DNA of 64,000 nucleotides from NCBI GenBank assembly GCA_023213395.1, contig CM041465.1, positions 68,827,741-68,891,740 on the forward strand, read 5' to 3'. The notes under the pieces were generated by a model. That model had not been told where the DNA came from. It saw only the letters and a program-made list of their open reading frames with translations, and did not search any database. Within the stretch, counting starts at the first letter, position 1. Every line of letters begins with the position of its first letter. Below, piece by piece: positions 23,194 through 34,639 of this stretch. This DNA is from Cycas panzhihuaensis (Eukaryota > Cycadophyta). The translations under genes were made by a program, and so were the position numbers.

Positions 23194-24558
23194 CGTATGG
23201 TCCTACACAACTAAGGCCGAACGTTGGGCGAGCGGTGAGATCGCTGGTTGTTGGGTGGAGCTATCAAATCCAAGAGAAGTCTTAAGGGTCCATCAACTCC
23301 AACAATGTGCAGAAGTAGGCACAATGATCAATGGTGGTTGAGGCAGTGAAAATCACCAATCAACAAAGTATAATGGTCTATTGGAGTCAAAAATCAGATG
23401 TAAAAGTCACGTTCGTGGTATGAGTTGGCTCGTTGGGGGACATTCAAAGTTGGTTGATGAATTTAAGTAGTAATTCAAGCCAACGAAGCTCGTTTTGATG
23501 GTGACTCAGTGGTAATAAGGGCAACCACACATGTAAATGCATAAGTTGGCCATATCTCTCAACAAAACACCATAAAATTCAATGAAATATGACAATTTTT
23601 GCTACTGTTTGCTATCAAACCTCCTCTTCGCAACTATGGACGTGATTGGAGCCTTGTACTAGTGTTTTTATGTTCCTATGTGAGTGCTAGAATGTGTGTA
23701 CAACAGTAGAATTCCGTTGAAGTTTTAGCGCATTTATGTGAGTTTGGAGACTTGGTTTACCAACTGTATGCATGATCTAAGCTTGGATCAATCGTATGAA
23801 AGCTGGTTGGGCACTTATCATCATGTCTAGACTGAATGCAGACTGTTTATCAGCCGTACGAGTGAGTGCAAGCCCGTGACAATGAGTGTTGGCCCGAACG
23901 AACTGAGCACAAGTCGGCGGGTTCCTCATTGTCTTTGCGACTGCTTCTCCTTCTTATTTCTTCACGTGAAGTGCATAGAGATCTTAATTGATATGTTTCA
24001 ATATATTTTTTACTAAGTTTTAACTTAGTAAGCCATATTGATATATTTTCGTTTATTTTCTCCACTTGGGTTTAGTTTGGACATATGCATTGGTTTATAA
24101 AGCTGTATACTTTGGAATATGCCTTTTGGCATATTCCTTTTTTAATTTGACTTTATAAAAGGCCTTTAGACCATTCATATGAAATATTATTCAATAGTGT
24201 GAAGTATTGTGAGCATATTTGGAGCTTTTTGGAGCCATTTTGAGTGCTATTCAAGCACATATTATGTGATTTTTGACTTGGAGACCGTGCCCTATTACTG
24301 TGTGGAGCATTCCTCGCTTTTTGGAGTACATTCTTAAGTATTTTAAGGGTCGTTTTGAGGCTTTTTTGTACTCTTAAGGGTGTTTTGGGGCTCATTGAGG
24401 AGGGGAGAATAGTTGGTGGAGCCATTTTAATCATTGTTCAAAGCCTCTCAATGGGTGTGCCTAAGCCAGAGGAAGACCACAGTGGTGCAATTTTGTTCGG
24501 AAGGTCTATAAGACTATTGTTTGGTGTCTTTTAACTCGTGTGAAGCCCATATTTGGAG
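23194..24558 (+). other. leader of the 22857 copia element
   Basis: No recognisable protein. It contains the hairpin at 24114-24137 with a following T-run. Short open frames have no domain. Confidence 0.5.
24114..24137. repeat. hairpin followed by T-run in copia leader
   Basis: GGAATATGCC (24114-24123), TTTT, GGCATATTCC (24128-24137), then TTTTTTAATTT. Upstream is GTATACTTT. Same layout as the leader hairpins at 34451 and 40648 read in element orientation. Confidence 0.95.
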
Positions 24559-25533
24559 ATGGAGTGTGTGATGCTAAAGGTTATCTTCAACGACAATAAT
24601 TTCAGCAAGTGGAAGGCCAACATGGAGCTGATATTAATGGTGAATCAACTCTGGGGTATTACTTAAGGCAAAGGTGGACGCGATTCCATTGAATCATAAA
24701 GAGTGAGTCTGACTTGAAGAAAAGAAGTTTATGGTCGTGGGATTATTGAAACTGTCACTGGTGCTGGACTAGAGAGCTTTGGTTCATAATCTTGAAGAAC
24801 TAGACGAAATTTGGACAAAATTGTGTGATGCTTTTGAGAAAAAAAAGACGAATAAACGTCTCGCTTCGATGCTGAAGTTCCTCAATTCGCGTGTGGAAGA
24901 TGAGAACAACATTAGTTCCTACCTGAACAAGATTATAGACTTGAAGAATAAGCTAGAAGAATTGAAGTAGAATTCGATCGATGATGCGTAGTTGTTCGTG
25001 ATAATCATGTCGAAGCTGCTTGCTGCCTTTGCCACTTTTAAGACCATATACGATTGAGATGAGGTGATGGAAGCAGAGACTTTTGATGGTCTTAAAACCC
25101 TTATTCTAGCAGAGGATGCCAAGCTGAAACATCATGGTATGCTTGAAGGTTTTGAATCAAGTTAGGCCTTAGCCATGAAGACTTAGAGGGAAGAGGCCAC
25201 TCACGAGGAGTTCACACAGAAGTCTAGATAAAGTTTTTAGGAAAAAAAGGAATTCAATGGAAAATGCAACTACTGCAAAAATGATGGTCACCAAGAGAAG
25301 AATTGTTGGTTTAAGAGATGTGACAAGTGTAAAGTAAGCTAGGATGATAAAGGGAAGAGTGTTGTTGCACACTGTGTTAAGGCTACAACTTTATCAACTG
25401 AGTCTAGTCAGAGAGATTATTGGATTCTTGACTGTGGAGCACAAAAGCATTTCTCTTATTAGAAGCGCAATTTGAAAGAGGTTAATGTATCAAGGTCATT
25501 TGTGTAGATTAATTATGTGACCTTATGATATAT
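24559..25533 (+). pseudogene. copia gag and protease start
   Basis: ATG at 24559 opens MECVMLKVIFNDNNFSKWKA and NMELILMVNQLWGIT, a typical copia gag N-terminus. 24779-24970 (VHNLEELDEIWTKLCDAFE, NNISSYLNKIIDLKNKLEEL) matches the UBN2 domain. A CCHC zinc knuckle, CNYCKNDGHQEKNCW, lies at about 25264-25308. The protease box has decayed to WILDCGAQKHF at about 25420-25452, with DSG changed to DCG. Several stops. The frame is lost where the LTR at 25534 begins. Confidence 0.7.
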
Positions 25534-25784
25534 TGTTAGCATTAGTCTCTTAATGAAATGCACTTTATGTGCATTTAGATGTAATTTCAGGTTCATGTCA
25601 TTAGGCGAAAAAATCCTAACCCTAATGCTCATCCTCAATAATAAAAGGCGAAATCTCAAGGAGGGAGTAATTATTGATTCTCACCTCCAAGCTTGCTCTC
25701 ATATCTTGTTTCATTTTTTTTTTCATTCTCCATTGCCATTGTGTGCATGTGAATGATTTATTCCCTAGATTTATCCTTCCTTCA
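25534..25784 (+). repeat. 5' LTR of the 25534 copia element
   Basis: 251 bp with TG...CA ends and a primer site 2 bases after the end. The TATA-like sequence is weak (AATAATAAAAGG). Confidence 0.55.
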
Positions 25785-25798
25785 TGTGGTATTAGAGC

Positions 25799-27683
25799 TA
25801 CAAGGGGATCTATTCACTCCATTCCACTAGCATGGAGTCATTTTGCTTCTCCTTCACCTTCAATGTGAAGTATTGAGAGTGCATTCATCATTTTTTAACA
25901 TTTTGAGAGTTTAAAATTATAGTACTTTATATGTTGCTACTTTTTATATGTGTGCAGAAATTCAGAGGTGAAGAATACAGGTTTTTGAAGCCGTTCAGCT
26001 GTCGAAACAGTTTTGGAAGTATTAAAGGCCTATAATTTCATAAAAATTTGACCATCTTGGAATTTGTTGAAATTTGGCATGCAAGGCCGCCTTGACTAGA
26101 GGATCATTTTTGTCTTCTGGAGAAACTTCATATTCAATCTTCAACAACGAGTTTTGGCTGTGACAAAAGGGTAAAATTTGTGGATAAGTGATTTAAGGCA
26201 CTTTTTCCAATGAAATCCTTTAATTATTAGCTGAACATTTGAAAGTTTTATTAAGGGATCTGGTAGATTTATGCCTTAGGATCAATTTAAGACAAATCTC
26301 ATCAAATTTCATCTACTGATTAGTGAGATTTATGCAGCTTTTTCACAGTTGCTGATTTTGCCTACTCAACCCCAGAAAGGACATTGCAAGGGCATTTCAG
26401 GCAGTTTTTTGGCAGATTTTGGAGATGGTGCAGAAGGGAAAGTTAATGTACGTGTCAAATGCAACTTTTAACATATTGAAGTTTAGATTCTGAGACAGTG
26501 GATCTGGCAAGATTTTGCTTTTGTGCTTTTTCGGATAAAAATTTTTTTGTGCCTTTTCAGAAATTTGACTTCACAACTCTATTAGAAACGATATTCTGAA
26601 CACTTTTTCCTTCTGTCATAAATTCAGATTTCATGATTTAGGTCTACATATTTATAATTTTAAAAAAATTTGCCCATTTATTATTATTTGTAAATTTTGT
26701 GAAAAAATCACAAAATAGGGCAAAATAGCATTCATATAGATTTAAAAAAATCAGCATTTTAGCGGCAAGTTGATCCGCTTTTTAGCCCATTGTGGCTTTT
26801 GTATCAAAACTTCCAAAAACATATTTGGAAACATTGTATTAAAGCAAGGCAAACCTTGGATCGAAAGCAACATCCGGTTCCCCTGCTAAATCTAACATGC
26901 TTTTTCTATTGCACACATAGTATAAAGCATCACATAAAGCAGCAACAACAAGAAAGCAAGCACGAAAAGTAAGCAAGCACATTTGACAACTTTTCATTTC
27001 AGTTTTCAGTTATACGGAAACATCTTACACTATTCCTAAAAGGAATCTCATCTGTACGATCTATACCGTTAGTTCTTGACTTGTGCCCACACTTGCCTTG
27101 GTTGAAATAGATCAAGGTTGACCGAAGTCCAGGCCCTAAGGGAGGTGTGAGTTTCATACTAGGTCTAGTCTTAACCGGAATAGTGATGGAGGGACAGGTC
27201 AGCCATACCTATGGCCTCCAATCAGGGATAATCCTGATAACCACCCAGGAAAACTAAAAACCTTAATGCAAGATTTAAATTAGCCCGGTGCAATATCCGT
27301 CATAGCCGTGGGATACGCAGTACCGTTTGACTTTTCGGAGGAGGTATATAGCTGCTCATTGGTGAACTGGGTGAGGACTGGGAGTACCTGGGCTCCACTA
27401 TGACTTGGATTTCATCACTAAGCATAGGTGCGGGTATCGCGGGTGAAGGCCCTAATCGTATGTTAGAAGCTTTAGGCATCAAAACCTCACCTACATTTGG
27501 ACATAAGTGAGAGGTTAGTGGCATAACACATCACCACTCTTTGCCAGCTCTACATTAGGCCTCATTCTTGTATCATTGCTTATATTCATTTTTTCATAGT
27601 TGTTGAAAATACTTAATCATTGCTTGCTTCTCATCATAGCATTCATTTCTACATCCCTGCTGTGCTAGGTGTACTAGCCACAC
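25799..27683 (+). other. long copia leader with a composition shift
   Basis: No gene seen. The first part (to about 27000) is AT-rich. From 27060 to 27550 base composition becomes balanced and CpG-containing (CGGGTATCGCGGGTG, GGGATACGCAG), unlike the flanks. A minus-strand frame at 27300-27524 is Pro/Ser-rich with no domain. The 17-mer ATAAAGCATCACATAAA at 26922-26938 recurs at the breakpoint at 29884-29900. Confidence 0.45.
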
Positions 27684-28700
27684 GTGTCAGTGGCGCATAC
27701 TTCTATCATCTCTTCTACTTCATCATCACCATGTCATCTCAATTCAAGCAGCATGTTAACTGCATATAGAAAGGCAAAGAAAATTGGGATCTATGGTACA
27801 TTGGAGTTAAAAATGCTGCAAAGTATGAAGGACTTTTGGAGAGCCCATTTACAGCCTACACCCAGCATATCAGCAACAACTACAACATCTGCTTTCGGTG
27901 GATCCACCCCAACAACTCCTACAGATGCTGCAGCCAAACTACAATGGGAGATAGATGATGAAAAGATTCGTGTAGGAATTTTATCGGTTACTGATCACTC
28001 TTTGCACAATTTGATTAATGAAGAGCAACATGATACAGCCTGGAAGGTCCTTGAAGTTCTCAAAAAGAACTTTGATACCAAATCAGATTTAGAATTTGTT
28101 CATCTTGTTCTAAAAATGAACAAATTAAAATGCAGAAGGGACGAGCTCATGAGACAATAAATCTCCTTTGACCAATCAAATAGGCAATTGATAAAGATTC
28201 TAAGACCTAATGTATCACTTGGGCATTCTTGATTAAGTCATGTCTATATGTTCCTGATTATAAAAACTTGCTTGGAAGTCTTCAATCTAGTGAAACATTG
28301 AAGACACTCAACTTTGAAGCATTTGTTAATAAGTTCATAGAATTTGACAAGTCTTTTGATACAAACTTTATAGCCTCTGACTTTCTTCCAGATGCAGCCT
28401 TTGAGGTAGAAGAAGTTTGTTACACAAAAAATCAAGGTCCCTCACGTGGTAGAGAAAATAACCGAGCAAGAGGAAGAGGAAGAAACATGGGAAATCGTCC
28501 ACAAGGTCAACCAAACCCTCAGTTACAGCCTCGATAGTCTCAAGGCCAAGGGCCACCTCAACAGAGAGCAAGACAGTCAGGCCAAACCAATACCTCTTCA
28601 AGGACTACTAATCAAACTATTATGTGAGATCGTATAACCGTAAAGGACATTTAGCAAAAGATTGCAGAACCGCCACTTATAAGTTGGCCAAGTTCCAACC
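27684..28700 (+). pseudogene. copia gag
   Basis: The frame is open from 27684 without an ATG; the first in-frame ATG is at 27753 (MLTAYRKAKKIGIYGTL). Residues KLQWEIDDEKIRVGILSVTD and WKVLEVLKKNFDTKSDLEF match the UBN2/gag domain. A second segment (28229-28537, LLGSLQSSETLKTLNFEAF) ends in an Arg/Gly-rich tail, GRGRNMGN. A zinc-knuckle relic, SYNRKGHLAKDCRT, follows at about 28627-28668 with its first cysteine lost. A stop and a frameshift interrupt it. Confidence 0.65.
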
Positions 28701-28904
28701 AAAACATGGAGCTTACAATGTTGAAGAAACTTGTGAAGAATCCTCTGGTGGTGCAGGTTTTGTTCAAGCACACTTTCAAAGAATTGAGGGATCTTCAGCA
28801 TCAAATGCCATTGACCAACCAAAGAGATACTTTGAAGCTCGATGCGGATATATCACTTGTGAATTCCCTTCACCAATGCCAAGCCCTATTGGAATTGCAA
28901 TAGT

Positions 28905-29880
28905 GTGGCTTCAAGCGAAGGACAATGGATCATGGACACAGGAGCAAGTCAACATATGACATGCAATCGCAGTCTATATCAAACATTTTACTCAAATGTT
29001 CAAGGAATTGTTCATATGGCTGATAAATCACAACAACTTGTTGAAGGAATTGGTAACATTCGCCTGAAACTCCCAGGTTTAGAAGATTTTACATTGCTTG
29101 ATGTCTTATACATACCCAATCTCAAACAAAACCTACTCTCCTTATCCACACTTGTCTCTCGTGGATTTGATCTGAGTGTAACTGCAAATGACTAGATTTT
29201 CCAGGTCATTCACCCTCCAACTAATCAGGTGGTTTTGACTGGACATCTCTCTAGCAAACTCTTTCGACTGAATGGCTCTCCATCTTCTGAAGCCCATTGT
29301 GTCCAAAGTCCTTGTGCCGATGAAGAATTTGCATTTAATTCGATCTTGACCCATCCAACATTGTCACCAGAAGCTCTTTGGCATGCTCACATGGGCCATG
29401 TTCACAGTGACAGACTTAGAGATCTTTCTAACACTCTTCCAAATCTTCCAAAGTTCTCCTCTAAGCCCTTTAAATGTGAAGCTTGTATCATTGCCAAATC
29501 TCATTGACAATCCTTTCCCAAAAGTCAGTGGAAATCGAGCCATCCATTACAATTGGTACACTCTGATTTGTGCGGATCAATGCCCATTCCTTCACTGAAT
29601 GGCAAATTATATTACATCTCTTTCATTGATGATTTTACTAGAAAAGTATGGGTAGCTTTTCTACACAAGAAAGATGAAGCCTTCTGTGTATTCAAAGAAT
29701 TCAAAGCCCTCACTGAAAAAGAGTCAGGTTATTAGTTCAAATGTCTTTGAACTGATAATGGTGGCGAATATACCTCACATGAGTTTGAAAGCTACCTTCG
29801 AGACAATGGCATCAAGCATCAAACAACAGTAGCAGGTACCCCACAGCAAAATGGAGTTGCCGAGCGCATGAACAGGACAC
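28905..29880 (+). pseudogene. copia protease, pre-integrase and integrase
   Basis: Protease: WIMDTGASQHMTC at about 28926-28964, with an intact D-T-G catalytic triad. Pre-integrase: LWHAHMGHVHSDRL and FKCEACIIAKSH at 29370-29507, giving the zinc-binding HHCC module. Integrase core: LVHSDLCGSM (first Asp, about 29550), FIDDFTRKVW, TDNGGEYTS (second Asp, about 29750) and NGVAERMNRT (Glu, about 29850-29878). There is one stop after KESGY and two frameshifts. Truncated at the breakpoint directly after the third catalytic residue. Confidence 0.75.
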
Positions 29881-29905
29881 AGCATAAAGCATCACATAAA
29901 TGTCA
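29881..29905. other. breakpoint between two copia elements with possible templated filler
   Basis: Left of about 29880 is plus-strand integrase; right of about 29905 is minus-strand reverse transcriptase. The short stretch between contains ATAAAGCATCACATAAA (29884-29900), identical to 26922-26938 in the leader of the left element. Confidence 0.5.
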
Positions 29906-30006
29906 GTTGTTATTGAGGTCTCCTTGGAGATATGAAATCCACTTTGTGTCATTTCCTGTAATCAACAAATCATCAACATAGAAGACAACTAGAGTAATCA
30001 AGTTTT
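29901..30006 (-). pseudogene. reverse transcriptase continuation with YVDD
   Basis: Minus-strand reading LITLVVFYVDDLLITGNDTKWIS carries the catalytic YVDD box. It continues directly from 36668-37527 once the 30007-36667 insertion is discounted. The frame ends at LQGDLNN at the breakpoint. Confidence 0.75.
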
Positions 30007-30542
30007 TGAAAGAAGAAATGGAGCAGATACAGGTGCCAGAATCTATTGAGAAGCTAGAGAGGACATCGAAATATGAAGGACAATACGCTTAGATTAAAGA
30101 AATGATGTAGTACAACATAAAAGATGATAGGGAGGAGTATTGCACTTCAAGTCATCCTATCACAACATACAAGTATGAAGGAGAATTCCTCTCAACACTT
30201 CACCTACAAGAGACACTTACAGCAGCATAACTCTTACTCAAAATACTACATACCAAAACATGAGAATAGGGCTCCTTATAAAGGAGTTTGGATGATTAGG
30301 ATTTCTCCACATGTCACTGATCAACACTAAGAGACAAATCTGATTAGGACTTTTCTATCTCCAAGGATAAGGATAGAACCCACAAAAGTTGACTTCTCAC
30401 AAGCACATGTGAGAAAAGTCACTACAAGACAAAAGACAATTTTATAATCAAACAAATGACACTTGAGGATAAAGGGCCTAAAGTGACAAAAATACTAATA
30501 CACAAGGTCAAGACTTAATGCTTAGGAATGAAGGTTCTAACA
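30007..30542 (-). repeat. 3' LTR of the 30007 element
   Basis: TG...CA ends. About 15 differences from 36131-36667. Contains TTATAAAGGAG, a TATA-like box, at about 30276 (palindromic, so readable on either strand). Confidence 0.9.
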
Positions 30543-31244
30543 CCCCCCTGAATGGATACAACATTAAGTGGAATGCCGTGGCGGCTTCTGAAATGCTCGA
30601 ACTTCTCTTTCCAAGTGGTGAAGATGTCGGTGTCGATCGCTCGGCTAAAATATCCCAGGAGGTTGATTCAGATGTACCTCCTTTGTCGAATCACTGTTGA
30701 CGCTGTGGACATTCATATGAGACGATGCCCACTTGCATTGTGTAACTGTTCGAGAAGATGACCACTTGCATTGTGCAGCTATTTGGGAAGATGACCACTT
30801 TTCGTCTGTACATGCCTCCTCAAAAGTGGAAGGCTTGGAAGCAGTAAGTACTTTAGCTATAAGTGCATAATTGACAATGGGCGATGGCCGCATTTTGGAT
30901 GGTCGTTTTCCTTCAACAATTTGTGAATCTGCGATAGTTTGCGTGTACCATTTGGGTAGCCTCTTCGTTGATGTGGCTTAATGGTCCTGTGTTGGAGGTG
31001 ATTGCTGTCCCTCAGGAGAAGAAGAAGGACTTAATGAAGGTACTAAGGAAGATGAGGAGGAAGAAGAAGCAGCTGGTGTAGATGAAGTACAAGGTATTGA
31101 TGAAGATGAAGGGACAGATTCTTCAAGAATGGCTTTGCCTTTGTCGAGGGAGAGAGGAGGAATGCTGACGTCGATCTCCCTATTGTCTTTTGCAAAGACA
31201 ACGTCTCGTGAAGTATGCATCTTTTTGGTAAGAGGATCAAACAA
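30543..31244 (-). pseudogene. pol linker fused to the pol C-terminus (RT/RNase H deleted)
   Basis: The linker reads KKMHTSRDVVFAKDNREI, then a Ser-rich tract and SKMRPSPIVNYALI...STFEEACTDEKW. It then passes into the triplicated 33-bp repeat and ends with KFEHFRSRHGIPLNVV, the very end of copia pol. In the sister element (42617-44525) the same two points are separated by about 1.4 kb containing YVDD and the RNase H core. This copy therefore cannot encode reverse transcriptase. Confidence 0.75.
30724..30799 (-). repeat. 33-bp tandem repeat at the RT deletion junction
   Basis: Units start at 30724, 30757 and 30790 (partial), each with GATGMCCACTTGCATTGTG. In element orientation they encode QCKWSSS-like repeats, recalling VAQGKWPLYQ of reverse transcriptase. 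Confidence 0.85.
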
Positions 31245-31249
31245 GCGAT

Positions 31250-32014
31250 ATGCTTTACTGCCAGGAGCATATCCAACAAAGATGCATTTGAGACTTTTGT
31301 CGTCAAATTTTCAACGTTGCTCGTGAGGAATGTTCATATAGGCTGTGCATCCAAAAGTTCGTAAGTGACTGACTGTTGGTTTCTGGCCAGTCTAGGCCTC
31401 CTCAGGTGTCATACCTGAAAGTGCACAAGTTGAGCTGCGATTTGACAGGTATGCAACAGTATGAAGTGCTTCTGCCCAATATGATAATGAGAGACCTTTG
31501 GCATGGATCATAGCTTTTGCTCTACTAATTAAGGTTCTGTTCATTCTTTCTGCTACACCATTTTGCTGCGGTGTGTAAGGGGCAAAAAATTGGCATTTGA
31601 TGCCATTTTGAATACATAATTGATTAAAATCCTTGGACGTATACTCACCACCATTATCTGTTCGGAGTATTTTGATCCGTATGCTTGATTCATTTTCAAC
31701 CGCAAGTTTAAATTCCTTAAACTTGTTCAAAGCTTCTGACTTATGCTTTAGAAAGTAGACCCACACTTTATATGAGAAATCATCAATGAATGTTATGAAG
31801 AATGATGATCCTCCATGAGACTGAGTGGTCATGGGACCACAAATGTCAGAATGTACAAGCTGTAGTGGATGTTGTGCTCTCCAGGCCTTACCTTTTTTAA
31901 AAGGTTCTTAATGTTGCTTCCCCATAAGACACGATTCACAAAGACAATTACCCCCAGAGATTTTGGGTAAGCCATAAAACAAGTTGTGTCTGAACATCTC
32001 CTTGATGTTATCAA
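31250..32014 (-). pseudogene. copia pre-integrase and integrase
   Basis: Integrase core at 31392-31832: SFFITFIDDFSYKVWVYFLK, TDNGGEYTSKDF (second Asp) and QQNGVAERMNRT (Glu), followed by YWAEALHTVAYLSN and GMTPEEA. A TAG then interrupts. 31250-31390 continues with FGCTAYMNIPHE-like residues. The pre-integrase zinc module (31829-32100) is frameshifted. The first catalytic Asp lies near 31835, in LVHSDICGPM. Otherwise well preserved. Confidence 0.75.
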
Positions 32015-32144
32015 GATTCAGATGTCCAAGTCTTTCATGCCACAATTGAGTCTTATTTACAGAATGGGAGACATATGCATGAGATGATCCAGATCTTGTG
32101 TCTAATTTGTAGAGGCCACGATCTTCATGACCAACTGCAACTAT

Positions 32145-33465
32145 CTAGTCGTCTTTGTTCCTGATAATACACTTTCTGTCTTTGAATAGCACACTCATCT
32201 TCTGTTCATCAAGCTGACTAACAGAAAGCAAGTTTTTAGGCATTCTAGGAACTAGGAAAACATTTCCACTAGGAAATGTAGAATGCTGATCGAGAGGTGT
32301 AACTTGTCCTACACCTGATATTTCGACAATGGCGTTGTACCCGAATGTCACTGTTTCTCCCAGACATTCTTGAAAATTTGACAATATATTTGCATCACCT
32401 GTCATGTGACGTGATGCACTAGAATCAATGATCCAAGTATTATCATTATGGTTGCCACTATATGCAAAAAAAGTCATGTCACTTGGATCATGTTGTGCTG
32501 TGTGGCCTTGAAAACCACTACGATTTGTCCTTTTTTGTCGACCACCTCGGAATGCACCTTGAGTTGGTCCTTGTTGCTCTACTTAGTTGTTGATGTTCTT
32601 GATCTTTGATTACATTGCTGACGAAAATTCTATTGACGTTGAATTTGTTGCTGTTGCGGTTGTTGCATATCATATTGTCATTTTCTGCAGTCAGGCTGAA
32701 TGTGGCCAACTTTGCCACAATAATGACAGACGATAGTCTTTGATTTTATGCTAAGACTGCCAAATTTTTTCTGAAAGTTCTGCTTGGGTTGAAATTGCTG
32801 TTTAGGTTTGAATTTCGCGGAGAAAGCACCAAATGTGCTTGCTTCATCTTGTCGCGAATAAATTTCTTCTTCTTGCAGCAATAAATGTTCTAACTCATTG
32901 AAAGTTAGAATGGACAAAGTTCCATTTCGAGAAATGTCAGAAATAAAACCATTGTATTTTTTAGGCAAAGCATGAATTGTTGCAGAACTGTGTCTTCGTT
33001 TGTATTGGTTTGCCAAGTCTTTGTCAGTTGATTACTGATAGCCTTAATTGAAGATAAGCAGGCTGCCATTGGAGCAACATACTTTAAATTGGATAATTTT
33101 GCTTTATTCATAACATTTCGTGCATCATCTTTTCGTTCATACAATGAAACGATTATGTCCCAAGCAATTTTTTCAGTTGAAGCATATTCAATATTTTGAT
33201 CAACATTGTCACTGACTGACAGATGAATAAAAGCGAGTGCAACCTCATCTTTAACTTTGAAAGAAGTTAATGCAATAGGATCTGCTGGAATTAAATTTTG
33301 AGGATTAGCAGGATCAGGAGTGGGTTCAGGTTTGGTGATTTCGCTAGATGCATAATCCCATAATTCATTCATAATCAACAAGTTTTTTGCTTGCTTCTTC
33401 CAAGTGAGATAATTTTCAGCACTTGTCAATTAAATGGTGTTTGCATTTAGCATCTGAGTCGCCAT
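32145..33465 (-). pseudogene. copia gag and protease
   Basis: ATG at 33463-33465 opens MATQMLNANTI with a stop at codon 12 (Lys to TAA). Gag proper follows: AENYLTWKKQAKNLLIMNEL, VALAFIHLSVSDNVDQNIE, AWDIIVSLYERKDDARNVM. A frameshift lies near 33010. Next come LTFNELEHLLLQEEEIYSRQ and a CCHC zinc knuckle, CHYCGKVGHIQPDCRK, at about 32681-32728. The protease box is altered: DNTWIIDSSASRHMTG, with the catalytic D-S-G changed to D-S-S, so the enzyme would be inactive. Confidence 0.75.
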
Positions 33466-34450
33466 TTTGATTGCAGTAGCAGATGAAACTTGGAAACCTT
33501 TGAGTTGACGTCGCTTAAGTTCTGCTCAATATCCAATAAGAAATTAGTACGAGACTGAAAAATTTGTGGACGGAATGGAGGGCTTGGCTCGCAAGTTCAT
33601 CCAAGCTGATAGCAAGATCAGTATTGGCCAAGTTATCGGCACTTTGAGGCACAGTATAAACTCTTTTCGAGCCTCCCCACTTAAGTGTTTTAATGATTAA
33701 AAGTGGGATGTTTTAGCGCTGAAAAACGTGTGCTTGAAGACCTGTTTGTTGCTGATAAACTTTGTTGAAAAGACTTCAAGTTACAATATAGTTGCGTTGA
33801 CTATCAAATGATGCAACTAAGTTCAGATAGCAATCTCATAAAGAGGTAAACAACAGCAAAAACACCACAATTTAATGCCTTCAATCAAGCCAATAATGAA
33901 GCAAGTCCACTAAGAACACCTGGGATCGAAAAAATGATCCCTACGCACCAAAAATTTGCAACTTTTTATTGATATGTGCCCCCCCTTTTGTGTTGATGTT
34001 GATTCTCACTAAGAATGGGTCACCTCGTAGGGAGCCCAGTGAGAAAAAAAAAGGGCTTTAGATGATACAATTTAAGGCTTAAATAATCCAAAAAAGGGTT
34101 ATTAAATCACCGAGCACTTGCAAAATTTTCTTACAAAGTTAGTGTGATTAACACCCTTAGTGAAATCTTTGAAACAAAGTGAATTTATATCACTTTTGAG
34201 GCTAAGTTAATGACCTAAGTCACCTCGCAGGGAGCTTAGCGTCACTAAAAACAAGAATATTTTTATAAAATGATGATAAAAATTACTTAATGATAGTGAT
34301 TTTTGATTGAAAATACACTTGCAAAACTTTTTATACAATTCAGTGTGATTTACACACCCAAAAAAGGTGATAAATGAGACCCTTAGCAATAATAAAAGTT
34401 ATAAAATAAAGAAACTTTAAAAGGTATAAAGTTACAAAAGAAAATTAAAA

Positions 34451-34473
34451 GAGAATATACAAATAATATTCTC
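34451..34473. repeat. hairpin plus T-run in copia leader
   Basis: GAGAATAT and ATATTCTC arms (8 bp) around a 7-nt loop. In element (minus) orientation it is preceded by GGGTATACAAAG and followed by TTTTAATTTTC. Confidence 0.8.
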
Positions 34474-34639
34474 CTTTGTATACCCTAAAGTCCAAACATT
34501 TGAAATAGATCGAAATTCTTTTAAATTTTGCGAGGGCGAAAAAACTGAAACGGTGGGCGATAAAAACAGTTGGCAAAAATCGTAAAACAATGGCAGATAA
34601 CTTGGATGAATTTGATCGATTTTCGATCTAATATCTGTA

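Larger units (their letters stand above)
22857..25533 (+). mobile_element. copia element, 5' LTR to protease; cut by another LTR
   Basis: LTR 22857-23181 (TGTTAAGCC...CCTCAACA), a primer site TGGTATCAAAGT at 23182, a 1.36-kb leader, gag and the start of protease. At 25534 a different LTR begins. It sits inside the integrase of the minus-strand element at 20316-22856. Confidence 0.65.
25534..29880 (+). mobile_element. copia element truncated within integrase
   Basis: LTR 25534-25784 (TGTTAGCATT...CCTTCA), a primer site TGGTATTAGAGC at 25787, an unusually long leader of 1.9 kb, gag, protease and integrase up to ERMNRT. It ends abruptly at about 29880 against a minus-strand reverse transcriptase fragment of another element. 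The 3' half and 3' LTR are missing. Confidence 0.7.

Noticed and set aside
24153-24434. 93-codon minus-strand frame
   Set aside because: Lies in a copia leader antisense to the element; no domain.
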